The notes under the pieces were generated by a model. That model made no database searches and was not told where the DNA came from. It saw only the letters and a program-made list of their open reading frames with translations. From Siphonodentalium dalli (Eukaryota > Mollusca > Scaphopoda > Gadilida > Siphonodentaliidae): a stretch of 64,000 nt of DNA. The DNA lies in contig CP136062.1 of assembly GCA_032622095.1 (NCBI GenBank), positions 145,331,589 to 145,395,588 of the forward strand, in the 5' to 3' direction. Position numbers and translations under genes: made by a program. Of the stretch, positions 24,075 to 34,709 are shown one piece after another. Positions within the stretch are counted from its first letter, which is position 1. Every line of letters starts with the position of its first letter.

Positions 24075-24809
24075 TTCAGTCATGAACGTATAGTGCGTAC
24101 CCTTCTACTGCTGGAAGCAGCAATCTGCGAGAGCGGTCATGTTGACATACCTGTGGGTGTGCAAGTCAAGTCTCAACTCCCAATAAAAGTTTTTTTTATT
24201 TTTACATTTGGCGAAGGACACGTTCAAATGTACTATTTTAGATGTATACGACTCACCTTTCATGCATATACATGAAGCGTTCATTTCACCCTTCTGGCGT
24301 GCGATGATTGACCATTTGTGGAAATAATAATTCTGAGGTGGTGCTTTTCTGTGGGTTGAACTTGGCTTAACTAACAACCACATGTAATCAACGTCAAATA
24401 TGATTGGTTAAGGTAGTAACGCTGACCAATCGGGAAGTGACTTCTATTGCTTATTTTTGAAAGGAGCGCGCCAGGTTACGTCGTTGCCTTGCGACGAAAC
24501 GCGCTTACCTAGGTAAGAGTTCTAATTTTGGGTTACTATATATAGAACACAACAATACAGCTTCATAGGTATGCCGATTTCGTGCACGTCACCTTCACGA
24601 AAACTTCTATTAGGGGCAAACTCGGCAATTGAACTCGCGAACGATATCATTCGATGTTTGTGGCTGCTGTTGCAGCGTCAATGTGAAGGTCAAAGCGCTA
24701 ACGTCATTTTGTCCGATTTGTGGATTACTTGTCATTATTTAGGTCAACATGAGTGATTTCACAGATTGCCGCTTCCAGTAGAATGGTTTGCACTAAGTCC
24801 ATGACTGAA
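24075..24809. mobile_element. 735-bp TIR element, type unknown
   Basis: The ends are TTCAGTCATGAACGTATAGTG and the inverse of TTCAGTCATGGACTTAGTGC. The similarity continues through CTTCTACTG.TGGAAGC.GCAATCTG for about 55 bp. No exact target duplication is apparent. The interior has a CG-rich hairpin near 24465-24510 and no recognised coding frame. Confidence 0.7.
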
Positions 24810-25433
24810 TTATATAGAAACCAACTAAATGATTTAACAGAATGGATCATTGGATGATTTAAAAAAATATTATGGTGAATCAATTTGGCTACATGTCATT
24901 GTGGTTTTTTCTGATCCCATGCCAATACTGGCAGCTTTGACGGAGACGGTTGTTTGGGTGTGGGGGGTGGCGAGTGATAATACTCTATAACTCGTTTGTA
25001 GATGGATTTAAAATAGTTTTGCTACTGAATGTACACTTTTCATGGTAATGGCCGAATTTCAATGTAAATCTTTTAACACAATTCTCATCACCCCCAGGTG
25101 GACTAGACACCAGGAATTGACCTATCTACTTGTTAAATTATCAACGATCGACATATTCACCCAAAAAATCGTTTAATGAACAAAACCAGAAGTGTGCTTG
25201 TTGACATCGAAACATGACATTTTGTGTGGCGAAGCCTCCATTTGTGCCGAGAGTCTGTAAATTGATTTGGCAAGGTGAATACAGAGCTTCTTGGTCCACC
25301 CGGTACTGAGAGAATATATGACATGCACGACTATCATGCCATTCCTTTCGAATGCCACAAATACAAGATATAATTTCGTAGTAGTCTTGTTATCTCATAC
25401 GATAACTCCATGCACGCGAAAACAGTTAGACCA
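24810..25433. other. No recognised feature
   Basis: I support nothing in this stretch. Confidence 0.4.
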
Positions 25434-25995
25434 GGTCGGCTCGCCCCAAAACAGCTACCTGCGATATCGGTTTAAGCTGTTTGGACCGAGTCCCGCCCGT
25501 TACTCTTCTATAACCGAATTTACGCCCAGAATCGTGCGCGGGAGTTCTTTGCTTTTATGCATGCTGTCTTCCAATTAGGTCAAATGGATGCTTTGTGTAT
25601 ATTATTATGAACGTAAAAGAGGGCATCATTTACCAACCATGATGATATCAAGATGCGTATATCAGAGGTCCGTTGAATGTCAAATCAACAATATCTAAAA
25701 GTAAACAAAGCCTTGTTTTCCAGAGAATTTCGATTTGTCGCGCAATCAGATAATGTATGACTATATAAAGATTACATTAAAGGATCTTATCATCACTTTA
25801 CCTTTTTCTATCACGATAATTGATAAATCGTGTTGAATGCAGATTAATCGCGGACATGTCAGATGATTTATCACAGTCAATGTTCACGCAAATGCCCGGG
25901 CTCCATGTGTAATGTAGTACGAGAAACGGGACGAGACTCTGTCCAAAACAGCATCAACCCAACCGATATCTCAAGCTGTTGTGGGCCGAGAAGAC
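25434..25995. repeat. Diverged inverted repeat with 70-80 bp arms
   Basis: 25434-25510 contains CCAAAACAGCTACCTGCGAT, GGTTTAAGCTGTTTGGAC and CGAGTCCCG. 25925-25995 contains their inverses (CGGGACGAGACTCTGTCC, AAACAGCATCAACC, CCGATATC). The loop is about 410 bp. The pattern suggests an old foldback element. Confidence 0.6.
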
Positions 25996-26249
25996 TTGTT
26001 CTAGAAAAAAGTGCACTGGGGAGGGTGACCGGTCTGATCCACATCCCTAGCTAGTTGTATTATATAATTGACCGTCCTCTATCTCAACATTTTTGTTTCT
26101 GGATATTATAGCTTACACACAAGAGAGATTATACAATTTGTTTTTTATTTCTATTCAATGTTTTTAGTTTTCAATTTATAGTACTAAGTAGAAATGACTT
26201 AAAAAATAAAGGAAATCCCAGAAGACACATATAAAAAAGTATTTTTTTA

Positions 26250-26740
26250 AAGTGTTTTTCAACTTATTACGAGTATCAAAGCAGAAAACAGGTAAATGTA
26301 ATGGGTATAAAAGCACAATTCTATTTTAATGGCCATCACAGCAGTAAACGAGAAACGATAAAGTAATGGCCATGAAAACACATTAGTATTTGAATGACCG
26401 TCAACACCGTAAAGGCGAAAAGGTAACGGTCGTGAAATTTGAAATATTTGAATGGCATATGTTAATGGCATTAATTGCGCACCTTTAATAGCCAGTTTGA
26501 CTGGTTATTAACTGTCGTTTAATGGGTTCAATGTTTAGTTTAATGCCCATTACAATTGTGCCGAAATGCCCTTAAGTATTTAGTGATTTAATGCTTGTTG
26601 TTAATGATTTTAATGGTCATTAATTAAATGTGCCCAATTAATGGTTGTTTTTCATGGTATTTTAAGGGTGTTTTAATTTTGTTTCTGTTTTATTAATGGC
26701 ATTTTAATGTGTGCCTTAGTGGCAATTTAATGGCATAAAC
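26250..26740. repeat. Block of scattered TTTAATGGCCATTAA-type words
   Basis: Pieces of one self-complementary word (TAATGGC, AATGGCCAT, TTTAATGG, CCATTA, GTCATTAATTAA) appear more than fifteen times in about 490 bp with irregular spacing. Neighbouring sequence lacks them. No tandem period or terminal repeat is evident. Confidence 0.6.
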
Positions 26741-27437
26741 GCGCAGTAGTTGTAGTATAAGATTCTCATAGCGTATATAGGTATAAAGACACATCCATTA
26801 TTTTAAACGAAATCGACATGATTGTTGTAGAGGTCGATCGACCATAGCCAGACAGATAACTCTATCGTTAAGTTTGAGAATTTAGTATCTCTTTGGCATT
26901 TAACAATGCAAAGCGCCATATGTTAGTCCTTATCTGATATGGTAAAACATTAAGAGCCTTTATATGACGTTCGTATGGATAAATTGTTATGTGATAAGTC
27001 TCTTAAATATACAAAATAACGCTAAATTACTATTTCTTTGGCTTCGGGGGTAAAACATATTGATTCGAGTCGAGGAACCCGCCCATCAAAGCTCAAAGTT
27101 ATCATATATCGATTTTTGAAATCTGTTATTTTCACCGCCTGGAATAATTGGCGGTCTAGCATATATTCGACGAGACGACCGACATACTCTCGATATCAAA
27201 TTGCGTTGAACAAAATGTTGATATATAACGTTTTTGAAAAATGTTATACTAGAGTAGACAGTGGTTAGAATTATATTTTCCTAATTGATCGATTCTGACA
27301 ACTAAAGCGTCTTTTGAAGAAATGTTGTTGGTGTAGTGTTGTTGTTGGAATCTGATGATACGGCGACCATCGAATCGGATTGTGTACCTTTAAGAGTATA
27401 TGGGGTTGGTATGTTAGTATTTCGTGTAGTGTTGACC
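26741..27437. other. No recognised feature
   Basis: Frames here (for example 27038-27268, +) have no recognisable domain. Confidence 0.4.
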
Positions 27438-27439
27438 TA

Positions 27440-27645
27440 CAGTAATGCTCCAATTAATCGACTTCTTAACCACAGCAGAATTATGGGTAACTTTTCAGGA
27501 TTTAGTCGGAAATATGGCTTGTTGCCATTCATCGGAAAGCTCTCGCCGAGAGCTTTCCGATGAATGGCAACAAACCATATTTCCGACTAAATCCTGAAAA
27601 GTTACCCATAATTCTGTAAGAGGTCGATTAATTAGAGCATTACTG
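27440..27645. mobile_element. 206-bp Tc1/mariner-type MITE
   Basis: A near-perfect foldback: the arms are 27440-27545 and 27547-27645 around a single-base centre. The ends are CAGTAATGCTC and its inverse, flanked on both sides by TA (27438-27439, 27646-27647). The left arm has a 6-7 base extra segment (near 27470) absent on the right. CAGT ends plus a TA duplication fit the Tc1/mariner superfamily. The frames in it are mirror images and not genes. Confidence 0.85.
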
Positions 27646-27651
27646 TATACT

Positions 27652-27985
27652 GTGGTCACGAGGGCGTGATAAAAGTGAGAAGTCACTGTGTCTAAGACGA
27701 TGCACGAAGCTTACCAGTCACTTTAATCAGGCTTGTCCAGGGCCTCAATTCATCAATATACACGTCCTGCTAATAAAGTCGGTTATCTGATCGGTTGTCG
27801 TGGGCTGCAAATATAATTTGGACGCAAGCAGCAATCAGCTTAAACGTATATCCTCATTTACAAATTGAAGATCGGTATTCGCCAGTCGCAATTCTCGGCA
27901 ATCTCTATTATCAATTTACCCCAATATCAGTTTCTGAAGATCGAATCGTAAAATCATTACCATTCCTTGGTAGCATCATAGTTTA
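27652..27985 (+). repeat. Duplicated 300-bp segment, copy 1
   Basis: Matches 30833-31130 in direct orientation: GGGCGTGATA, TGTCGTGGGCTGCAA.., TTACAAATTGAAGATCGGTA, TTATCAATTTACC and CCTTGGTAGCAT occur in the same order and spacing. Identity is about 70 percent with several small indels. It begins immediately after the mariner-type MITE. Function unknown. Confidence 0.7.
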
Positions 27986-28390
27986 TATATTTGTAACACG
28001 ATCGGGTGTTTTACTATATGTGAACGTCGGTATAGGATAAAATATTGCTCTATTCGGAACTGTGTATAACGGTACTACCCGTATGTGCATCGCCATTTTT
28101 CCAACGATATGGAATATACACATAGTAGGAACTACATACAGTTTCGAGACATTTCGCGACCTTACCACAGAGGTCACGTCACGTTAGCCATATAACGCGA
28201 GCATCCACTCATTTTCGGCAATTCAAATTCACACATGATTCAAATTCCTACGCCATACGCGTGAACTTGAGCGAGTGGAGTATACCGGCAATCCCCCTGT
28301 CAATTCTTTATATGTCAATTCTTTATTCTCATCACCTAATACATACAGGTCATAGTATACGTTTGTTTTCCAGACATACTATCCGTATTA

Positions 28391-29070
28391 TCTCATATAT
28401 ATTTTGAAGACCTCTGTCTGTCTGTCTGTCTGTTTGTCTGTCATTAATACAAATCTACGATTCTCGACCGATCGGGACGAAACTTGGTACGTGTGTGTAG
28501 TTTGACCATGCGGTGGTCGTTGTCGTATTGGCGAGCCCGTGCGACGCCCGTGCAGCATATGCGCAGACGAGATATCGGAAACGGGTGGAGCTATCGACTT
28601 GAAATTTGGTATGTGAATGTATCTTGCCCCAAATACAAATTTTATCGGGTCGCCGAGCCCGTGCGACGCCAGCTTCGCGCATGCGCAGACGAGATCTCGG
28701 AAACGGGTGGAGCTATCGACTTGAAATTTGGTATGTGAATGTATCTTGCCCCGGATACGAATTTTATCGGGTCGCCGAGTCCGTCCGACGCCAGCTTCGC
28801 GCATGCGCAGACGAGATCTCGGAAACGGGTGGAGCTATCGACTTGAAATTTGGTATGTGAATGTATCTTGCCCCGGATACGAATTTTATCGGGTCGCCGA
28901 GCCCGTGCGACGCCAGCTTCGCGCATGCGCGGACCAGATCTCGGAAACGGGTAGAGCTATCAACTTGAAATTTGGTTTTTGAATAGCCCGGACAACGTCG
29001 GGCTGTGTAGAGCTATCGACTTGAAATTTGGTTATTGAATAGCCCGGACAACGTCGGGCTCATCGGCTAG
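28391..29070 (+). mobile_element. Helitron-like element, upstream copy (680 bp)
   Basis: It begins TCTCATATATATTTTGAAGA after a host A and ends CATCGGCTAG, matching the 5'-TC...CTRR-3' ends of canonical Helitrons. A hairpin (AGCCCG/CGGGCT, 29041-29060) lies ten bases before the 3' end, and a second copy lies 56 bp upstream (28985-29004). Inside are a (CTGT)n run at about 28413-28440, a leader with CTCGACCGATCGGGACGAAA, and four 122-bp tandem core units, in which the word CTATCGACTTGAAATTTGG recurs at 28591, 28713, 28835 and 28957. There is no Rep/helicase, so it is non-autonomous. Long frames on both strands are by-products of the repeats. Confidence 0.85.
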
Positions 29071-29880
29071 TCTCATATATATTTTGAAGACCTCTGTCTG
29101 TCTGTCTGTTTGTTTGTCTGTCTGTTTGTCATTAATACAAATCTACGATTCTCGACCGATCGGGACGAAACTTGGTACGTGTGTGTAGTTTGACCAGGCG
29201 TTCGTCGTTGTCGTATTGGCAAGCCCGTGCGACGCCCGTGCAGCGCATGCGCAGACGAGATATCGGAAACGGGTGGAGCTATCGACTTGAAATTTGCTAT
29301 GTGAATGTATCTTGCCCCGGATACGAATTTTATCGGGTCGCCGAGCCCGTGCGACGCCAGCTTCGTGCATGCGCAGACGAGATCTCCGAAACGGGTGGAG
29401 CTATCGACTTTAAATTTGCTATGTGAATGTATCGTGCCCCGGATACGAATTTTATCGGGTCGCCGAGCCCGTGCGACGCCAGCTTCGCGCATGCGCAGAC
29501 GAGATCTCGGAAACGGGTGGAGCTATCGACTTGAAATTTGGTATGTGAATGTATCTTGCCCCGGATACGAATTTTATCGGGTCGCCGAGCCCGTGCGACG
29601 CCAACTTCGCGCATGCGCAGACCAGATCTCGGAAACGGGTGGAGCTATCGACTTGAAATTTGCTATGTGAATGTATCTTGCCCCGGATACGAATTTTATC
29701 AGGTCGCCGAGCCCGTGCGACGCCAGCTTCTCGCATGCGCAGACCAGATCTCGGAAACGGGTAGAGCTATCGACTTGAAATTTGGTTTTTTAATTGCCCG
29801 GACAACGTCGGGCTGGGTAGAGCTATCGACTTTAAATTTGGTTTTTGAATAGCCCGGACAACGTCGGGCTCTTCGGCTAG
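29071..29880 (+). mobile_element. Helitron-like element, downstream copy (810 bp)
   Basis: Starts with the same TCTCATATATATTTTGAAGA directly at the CTAG end of the upstream copy and ends CTTCGGCTAG followed by a host T. It has a (CTGT/TTGT)n run (29093-29130), the same leader, five 122-bp core units (phase word at 29279, 29401, 29523, 29645, 29767) and two terminal hairpins (29795-29814, with one mutated base, and 29851-29870). The only clear structural difference from the upstream copy is one more core unit, plus scattered substitutions. Confidence 0.85.
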
Positions 29881-30185
29881 TTCTATATAATTCATTGAAT
29901 CGTTGAACTATTCGACAGCCAACAATAAAGAGCGTTTTGTATTAGTCCATGCCTGCTAAGGCAAACATAAAGAGCAGCTAGTTGTATGAATTTTGTGAGG
30001 AAAGTAGACAACAGCTATGTTTCGATGGCATTGATTAGTTTTAAGAATATGTAGAAGTTGTATATTCATGGTGGTCTATCACTTCCTATAACAAGTGTTT
30101 TCTAGTTTCCTGGCTAACCTGGAAATGCTTCTATCAGATAATATTTTTTTTCAGGCACGTATGCTGATTTTTTTTACTTTTGACC
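29881..30185. other. No recognised feature
   Basis: Contains an AATAAAGAGCGTTTT word at about 29925 that recurs elsewhere in the window. Otherwise nothing. Confidence 0.4.
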
Positions 30186-30189
30186 CTTG

Positions 30190-30670
30190 TTGGGACCCAC
30201 CCACCCCCCGCCTCCAATTTTTTTTCCGTTTTCGGCAGTTTTTTCCCAAACATTTTTGGACACCCATCCCCTTTTAACACTAAACAGAGATTTGCGGGGG
30301 GAGGGGTCAGTGAATTCAATGTAAACAGCTGTATGTGAATTTATGTGCATACTATTTGTCATGGATGTCAACATTGACAAGTAAATTTTGGGGTCATTCG
30401 GCCAAAAAAACTTGGCTGCCAGCGGCCATCTTGGATTTCAAAATTCAATCCATTAGCATGGGCTACAGGCTATATTGTTTGTCTGATCATCATGAAAATT
30501 TTCATTTATGTTAATATTGACATTATAAGGTGTTTTAAGCCAAACTCATGGCAAAAACAGTCAAAAAGACATGCAGGAAGAAAAAAATTGAGTTGCGGAA
30601 AAAATTGTTTGTTGGTACCATCGACCACCCACCCACACCGGCATACGTTCCCGGAAAAAAATCCCCCCCC
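30190..30670. repeat. C-rich and G-rich tracts related to the poly-G element ends
   Basis: CCACCCACCCCCCGCC near 30200, GGGGGGAGGGG near 30297 and CCCGGAAAAAAATCCCCCCC near 30652, the last ending CCCCCCCCTG, resemble the A-tract/G-tract modules at 2.36, 6.1, 8.4 and 9.2 kb. Only the 30652-30671 end has the expected CAGGGG(n) form, read on the minus strand. I could not find a partner end with a target duplication. Confidence 0.45.
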
Positions 30671-30832
30671 TGATTATATAAGAAAATATCGATATAAAAT
30701 CAATATTATTTGATAGAAGTGTTTCCGGACAGGTATCGTCGAATCAAATAGTATTTTATACCCCGGCAACTACATGTATATAGCACGTATTTAGGAAGAT
30801 ATATCTTTAAAACAACGTGCTGGTAATCTAGC

Positions 30833-31130
30833 CATTGTTATCACCGGGGCGTGATACAAATGAGAAATTATTGTATCAGCGCCTCCGTGCATCAGTACAC
30901 ACACATGTCCTTCTAACACAGTAATATGGGTTATCGAATAGGCCACCGTGGGCTGCAACAAACACCAGATGCCTCCAGCTTAAAAGTATATATCATTTCA
31001 TTTACAAATTGAAGATCGGTATTTCCTAGCCGGGACTCCCGGCCGCTGCGTTATCAATTTACCAAGTATGGGTCTCTGCAGAGCGAATCGTAAAAGCATT
31101 ACCCTCCCTTGGTAGCATATATTTGAATAT
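30833..31130 (+). repeat. Duplicated 300-bp segment, copy 2
   Basis: Direct counterpart of 27652-27985, about 3.2 kb away, so the two copies flank the tandem Helitrons. Shared landmarks are listed under copy 1. The word between them, CCACCGTGGGCTGCAA against TGTCGTGGGCTGCAA, shows typical divergence. Confidence 0.7.
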
Positions 31131-31849
31131 CATTCCGCGGAACGGACTATCTCGAACGTGGTCAACTCCCTGATGAGTGTTATACATGTACACCAACCGA
31201 TCTATATATGTTGAATTCCGATATGTCAGAGTTCACGTTGATCGTCAACCCCGGTGCCTCGGTATGTAAGGTGCATGGCGCATAATGTCGACATTCGCCT
31301 CCAACGATGGCGAAATTGGTTCGAATCCAATATAAGCGTGGATTTGTGATTCAATCACCGGGAAGATAACACGATGCGTTTACTTCTGGGCAATTTTATC
31401 AGTTAATGTCCGGGTATTATTGATTCTACGTGTAATTGGGTGATTTGTCGATGCAATTAACCCATCCAGTGAAGATTTTGCTAGGGCATAATATATAACA
31501 TTACATATAAACGCGAGCACTACATAGTTGCATTACGGTGACCCCGATTATGACCACATACATAAGTTATGATCACATAAATAAGAATTGCAGAGAGAGG
31601 CCACACCATATTCCCAAGTCACGGTCGATGTAGTTTGATGCGTGAAACAAATTCCCCGACTTGCATGCTTGTAGGTCGCATTCAAAGAATAAGAAAAATC
31701 GGAAAGCATTATCATGCAATTTCAGTCTTTGGAATGTGATGTGATTTAAAATCTTGTCTGATTACAAGTTGTTAAATTCGCATTTCAGTCTGTTTTCACT
31801 TCACATTCCGACTGAAAATTACTTAGGCGTTTATATTTAGTCGCATCCA
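31131..31849. other. No recognised feature
   Basis: A T-arm-like ATTGGTTCGAATCCAAT lies near 31318, but the rest of a tRNA cannot be folded around it convincingly. No gene supported. Confidence 0.4.
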
Positions 31850-31856
31850 TGTATAA

Positions 31857-31857
<1 letters not shown>

Positions 31858-31895
<38 letters not shown>

Positions 31896-31896
31896 C

Positions 31897-31948
<52 letters not shown>
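31858..31948 (+). repeat. (AGT)n microsatellite, tail of the LINE
   Basis: About thirty AGT units with one AGC interruption near 31893. It sits exactly at the 3' end of the minus-strand LINE and is therefore best read as its simple-repeat tail, later expanded. The serine-rich + frame across it is an artefact. Confidence 0.9.
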
Positions 31949-32098
31949 TAATCATTTATTTAAGTGACATGTGCATGTTTACAGTGTATAGTACATTTGA
32001 ACAATTACATTGCGCACCGGCCCTATCGGGCCTATATGTCACCCTGAAAAATAAAATGATTATTAATTTCCCATTGTATAGATGTCGGTAACGTTTGT

Positions 32099-33936
32099 TT
32101 ATATTATTAAATTATAAAAGGTTTTATTTATAAGTAATTGTTTTCTCTTCAGGTAGGCATCATGAACAAAAGAGGCACACTGACGTGTGTGTTTGTATAT
32201 TATTTCAATAAAAGCTAAATTTAAACGATTTTGATGTATCATTACAGCTATATTTAGAGGGAGAGTGTCTAGTAAAGTATCTCTTAATTCATTATAAAAG
32301 GTACATTTTAAAAGGAAATGTAATTCATCTTCAACCTCATTTAAAGTACACAATGTGCATTTTCTATTATTTAATTCTTCATTTCTAAACCGTCCAGTTT
32401 CAACCCTTAGAGGGAGAATGCCACACCTAAATTGAGCAAAAATAGATCTATGGGCACGGTTCATATTCATAAGTACATATGTCTCGGTTTCATATTTATT
32501 TTATATGTTTATATGTTCTCAGTTTTGGGACAAAATCCAAGTTACTTTTCCATTTGATTTCTTCAGCATCTTTTAATTTTATTTCAAAGTCAGCTAAATT
32601 ACATACTTCTAAATTGTTAAATACTGTTGATAGTTCTAATTCAAAAAAAATATTATTTAGAGAAGAGCACCAACCATTAGAAACATGAGCTAAGTCCCAA
32701 TGAAACACTTTTTTAATAAGTCTACTGTCAGGTAATTCTACTATGTGATTCCAAAAACGAATATGATTCAGAATTCGGCGTGTCTTGCATGATTCTATAC
32801 CTATGTCACCATTTACTGCCAATAATGGACAAAAGCGATGGACTCCCAGGAAATATCTAAAAGCCTTATTTTGTACATTGTCTAAACAAGGGTGTTTCTG
32901 ATAACCCCAAACACCTGATGCATAATCTAAAATTGGACAAACACAATGACAATATAACTTTTTAAATGATTTGAAACCTATATCTTTATAAGGATGTATT
33001 TTTGAAATTATTGCACCTAAAGCTCTACTCGCAGATTTGGCCAAGACTTCAGCTGTTGTGTCAAACTTTTTGTGTTCATGAGTAATAATTCCCAAAAAAT
33101 TATATTGATCTACCATATCTAATACTTGTGTGCCAAGTTTAAAAGGGAAAGTTGTTCGTTTGATCCTTTCATTTCTGAAATGCATAGTTTTGGTTTTATT
33201 TACATTTATTAACATTCTCCATTTCTGCACCAATTTTGGACTAACTCGAGCATGTTTTGCATGTTTTCTTCATTTTCAGAAAGTAAAACCATATCATCAG
33301 CATACATAAGAACGGGTACATTTAAGTCATTTAAGTTTATACCAATGTTCACGTTTTTAATATCAGATGCAAGGTCGTTGACGAACACATTGAAAAGTGT
33401 GGATGATAGATTATTTCCCTGTTTAACACCAAATTTACAATCAAAGGGGTCTGATATCTCACCATTTATTCTGACACAGGCATGTGTACTTTTATATATG
33501 CTTCGGATTGATTGATACATGTTTCCATCCACTTCACATTTTAAAAGTTTGTATAGTAACATATCTCGGTCAATACAATCGTATGCCTTCTTGAAATCAA
33601 TAAAAGTGGCAAAGACCTCTTTTTTTTTCCTTTTATTATGCTAGTAAGTATGAAAATGTTATCCATGCATGACCTTTTGGACCTGAATCCATTTTGTTCA
33701 TCAACAAGTATGTTATTTACTTCTAAGTGTTTTACAAGTCTATTATTTAACACACTATCATATAATTCACTGCTAGTTGGTAGTAGTGAAATGCCACGGT
33801 AATTAAGTGGTACTCTTTGATCTAGTGATTTGTCCTTTGGTATAGAGCATATAATTGATTGTCTCCAAACAGATGGCACAATGCCAGTATAAAAAATAAG
33901 ATTGAATAGATTTAGTAGTACGGGTCTAACATTGTA
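32099..33936 (-). pseudogene. LINE reverse transcriptase, frameshifted
   Basis: Segments in three frames join into one RT. 33936-33630 encodes the SVWRQSIICSIPK and NYRGISLL motifs and the EQNGFRSKRSCMDNIF motif. After a frameshift in a poly-A run near 33630 comes FIDFKKAYD (motif A), then GVKQG and MYADDMVLL (motif C, YADD codons at 33293-33304). Another shift near 33230 leads to the thumb region (INVNKTKTMHF, YNFLGI). A third near 32490 leads to the C-terminus with CTLCTLNEVEDELHFLLKC, a C-x2-C-x8-H-x4-C pattern. With at least three breaks it cannot encode a working protein as it stands. Confidence 0.85.
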
Positions 33937-33940
33937 TATG

Positions 33941-34709
33941 ACAATGTAGGGGAGAATTCGGATTTGTCCTCAAGATGTAACACATGTTGGCGTAAACGAT
34001 ACCCCCATTATTTTATAGTCTGATTTAAACGGTACAACATTTGATGCAGATCTTGTGTGACTTCTGTCGGAGTTGTTTGAGGGAGCGGATCGACGATGAA
34101 TTTTGGCGGAATGCGATTAGCAATGTTATGAAACAAGAGGAAGTAGTTTTATGTATGTGCGTCCTTAGACAGTTTCCCAACATATCTCAGTGAGTATAGA
34201 CGCGCCTTGAGGATTGGATTGTGTACGTCCATTTATTATGCGTACCGCGTCATACATGTAGTTTACTTCGTGATGGTCTTTGACCAAGTACTCGGGTATT
34301 CCTGCCTATACATCGCACTGCTCGAATATTTCATGAGTGCACGCGTACGTGCGTTACATATATCACATTTGAATAAATTATTAAATAATTGAAGTGTGTT
34401 ATCAATCGTCTAGACGTCACAGTTTAAATCAACACGGCAACTATACTCACGGCACGGGTTGTACATAAGAGCCCCAATGTACAGGTCGGAGCTGTGGGTA
34501 TCCACATATTTGTATCAAAATTATATCTGCAGCGAGCAAGTCGTGCCGTCATTGATCGACCATGCACACATTGGTAAAATTTAATACCCCCGCGGTTATC
34601 TTGTCAGAATAGCATAGCATCGTCTGATACCTTCAGTGGAAATATGATATCATTTGGTCAACAGCTAGCACCTTGTTATGTGCAGCTGTTAAGATTCACG
34701 TTTTGAAAA
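33941..34709. other. No recognised feature
   Basis: Unique-looking sequence between the LINE and the candidate small gene. Nothing supported. Confidence 0.4.

Larger units (their letters stand above)
31850..33940 (-). mobile_element. 5'-truncated LINE (non-LTR retrotransposon)
   Basis: The minus strand carries reverse transcriptase from about motif 0 to the C-terminal zinc-knuckle region, then a short 3' UTR and an (ACT)n tail (31858-31948). The coding part is listed separately. There is no endonuclease domain, and the left coding border near 33940 ends within the RT N-terminal region, as usual for incomplete target-primed reverse transcription. No flanking target duplication was identified. 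Confidence 0.85.

Noticed and set aside
27336-27686. Overlapping 75- and 63-codon frames on opposite strands
   Set aside because: Mirror images produced by the mariner-type MITE palindrome.
28531-29770. CRISPR-like array
   Set aside because: Units are contiguous 122-bp repeats without unique spacers, inside a eukaryotic Helitron.
28388-29852. Many 75-139 codon frames on both strands in the 28.4-29.9 kb region
   Set aside because: They are by-products of the 122-bp tandem cores; frames repeat and shift with the unit, and both strands are open at once.
31255-31345. Possible tRNA or tRNA-derived SINE around ATTGGTTCGAATCCAAT
   Set aside because: The T-arm-like stem is good, but the acceptor stem does not pair and the putative anticodon loop has nine bases.
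31849-32091. Serine-rich 80-codon frame
   Set aside because: Translation of the (AGT)n tail of the minus-strand LINE.
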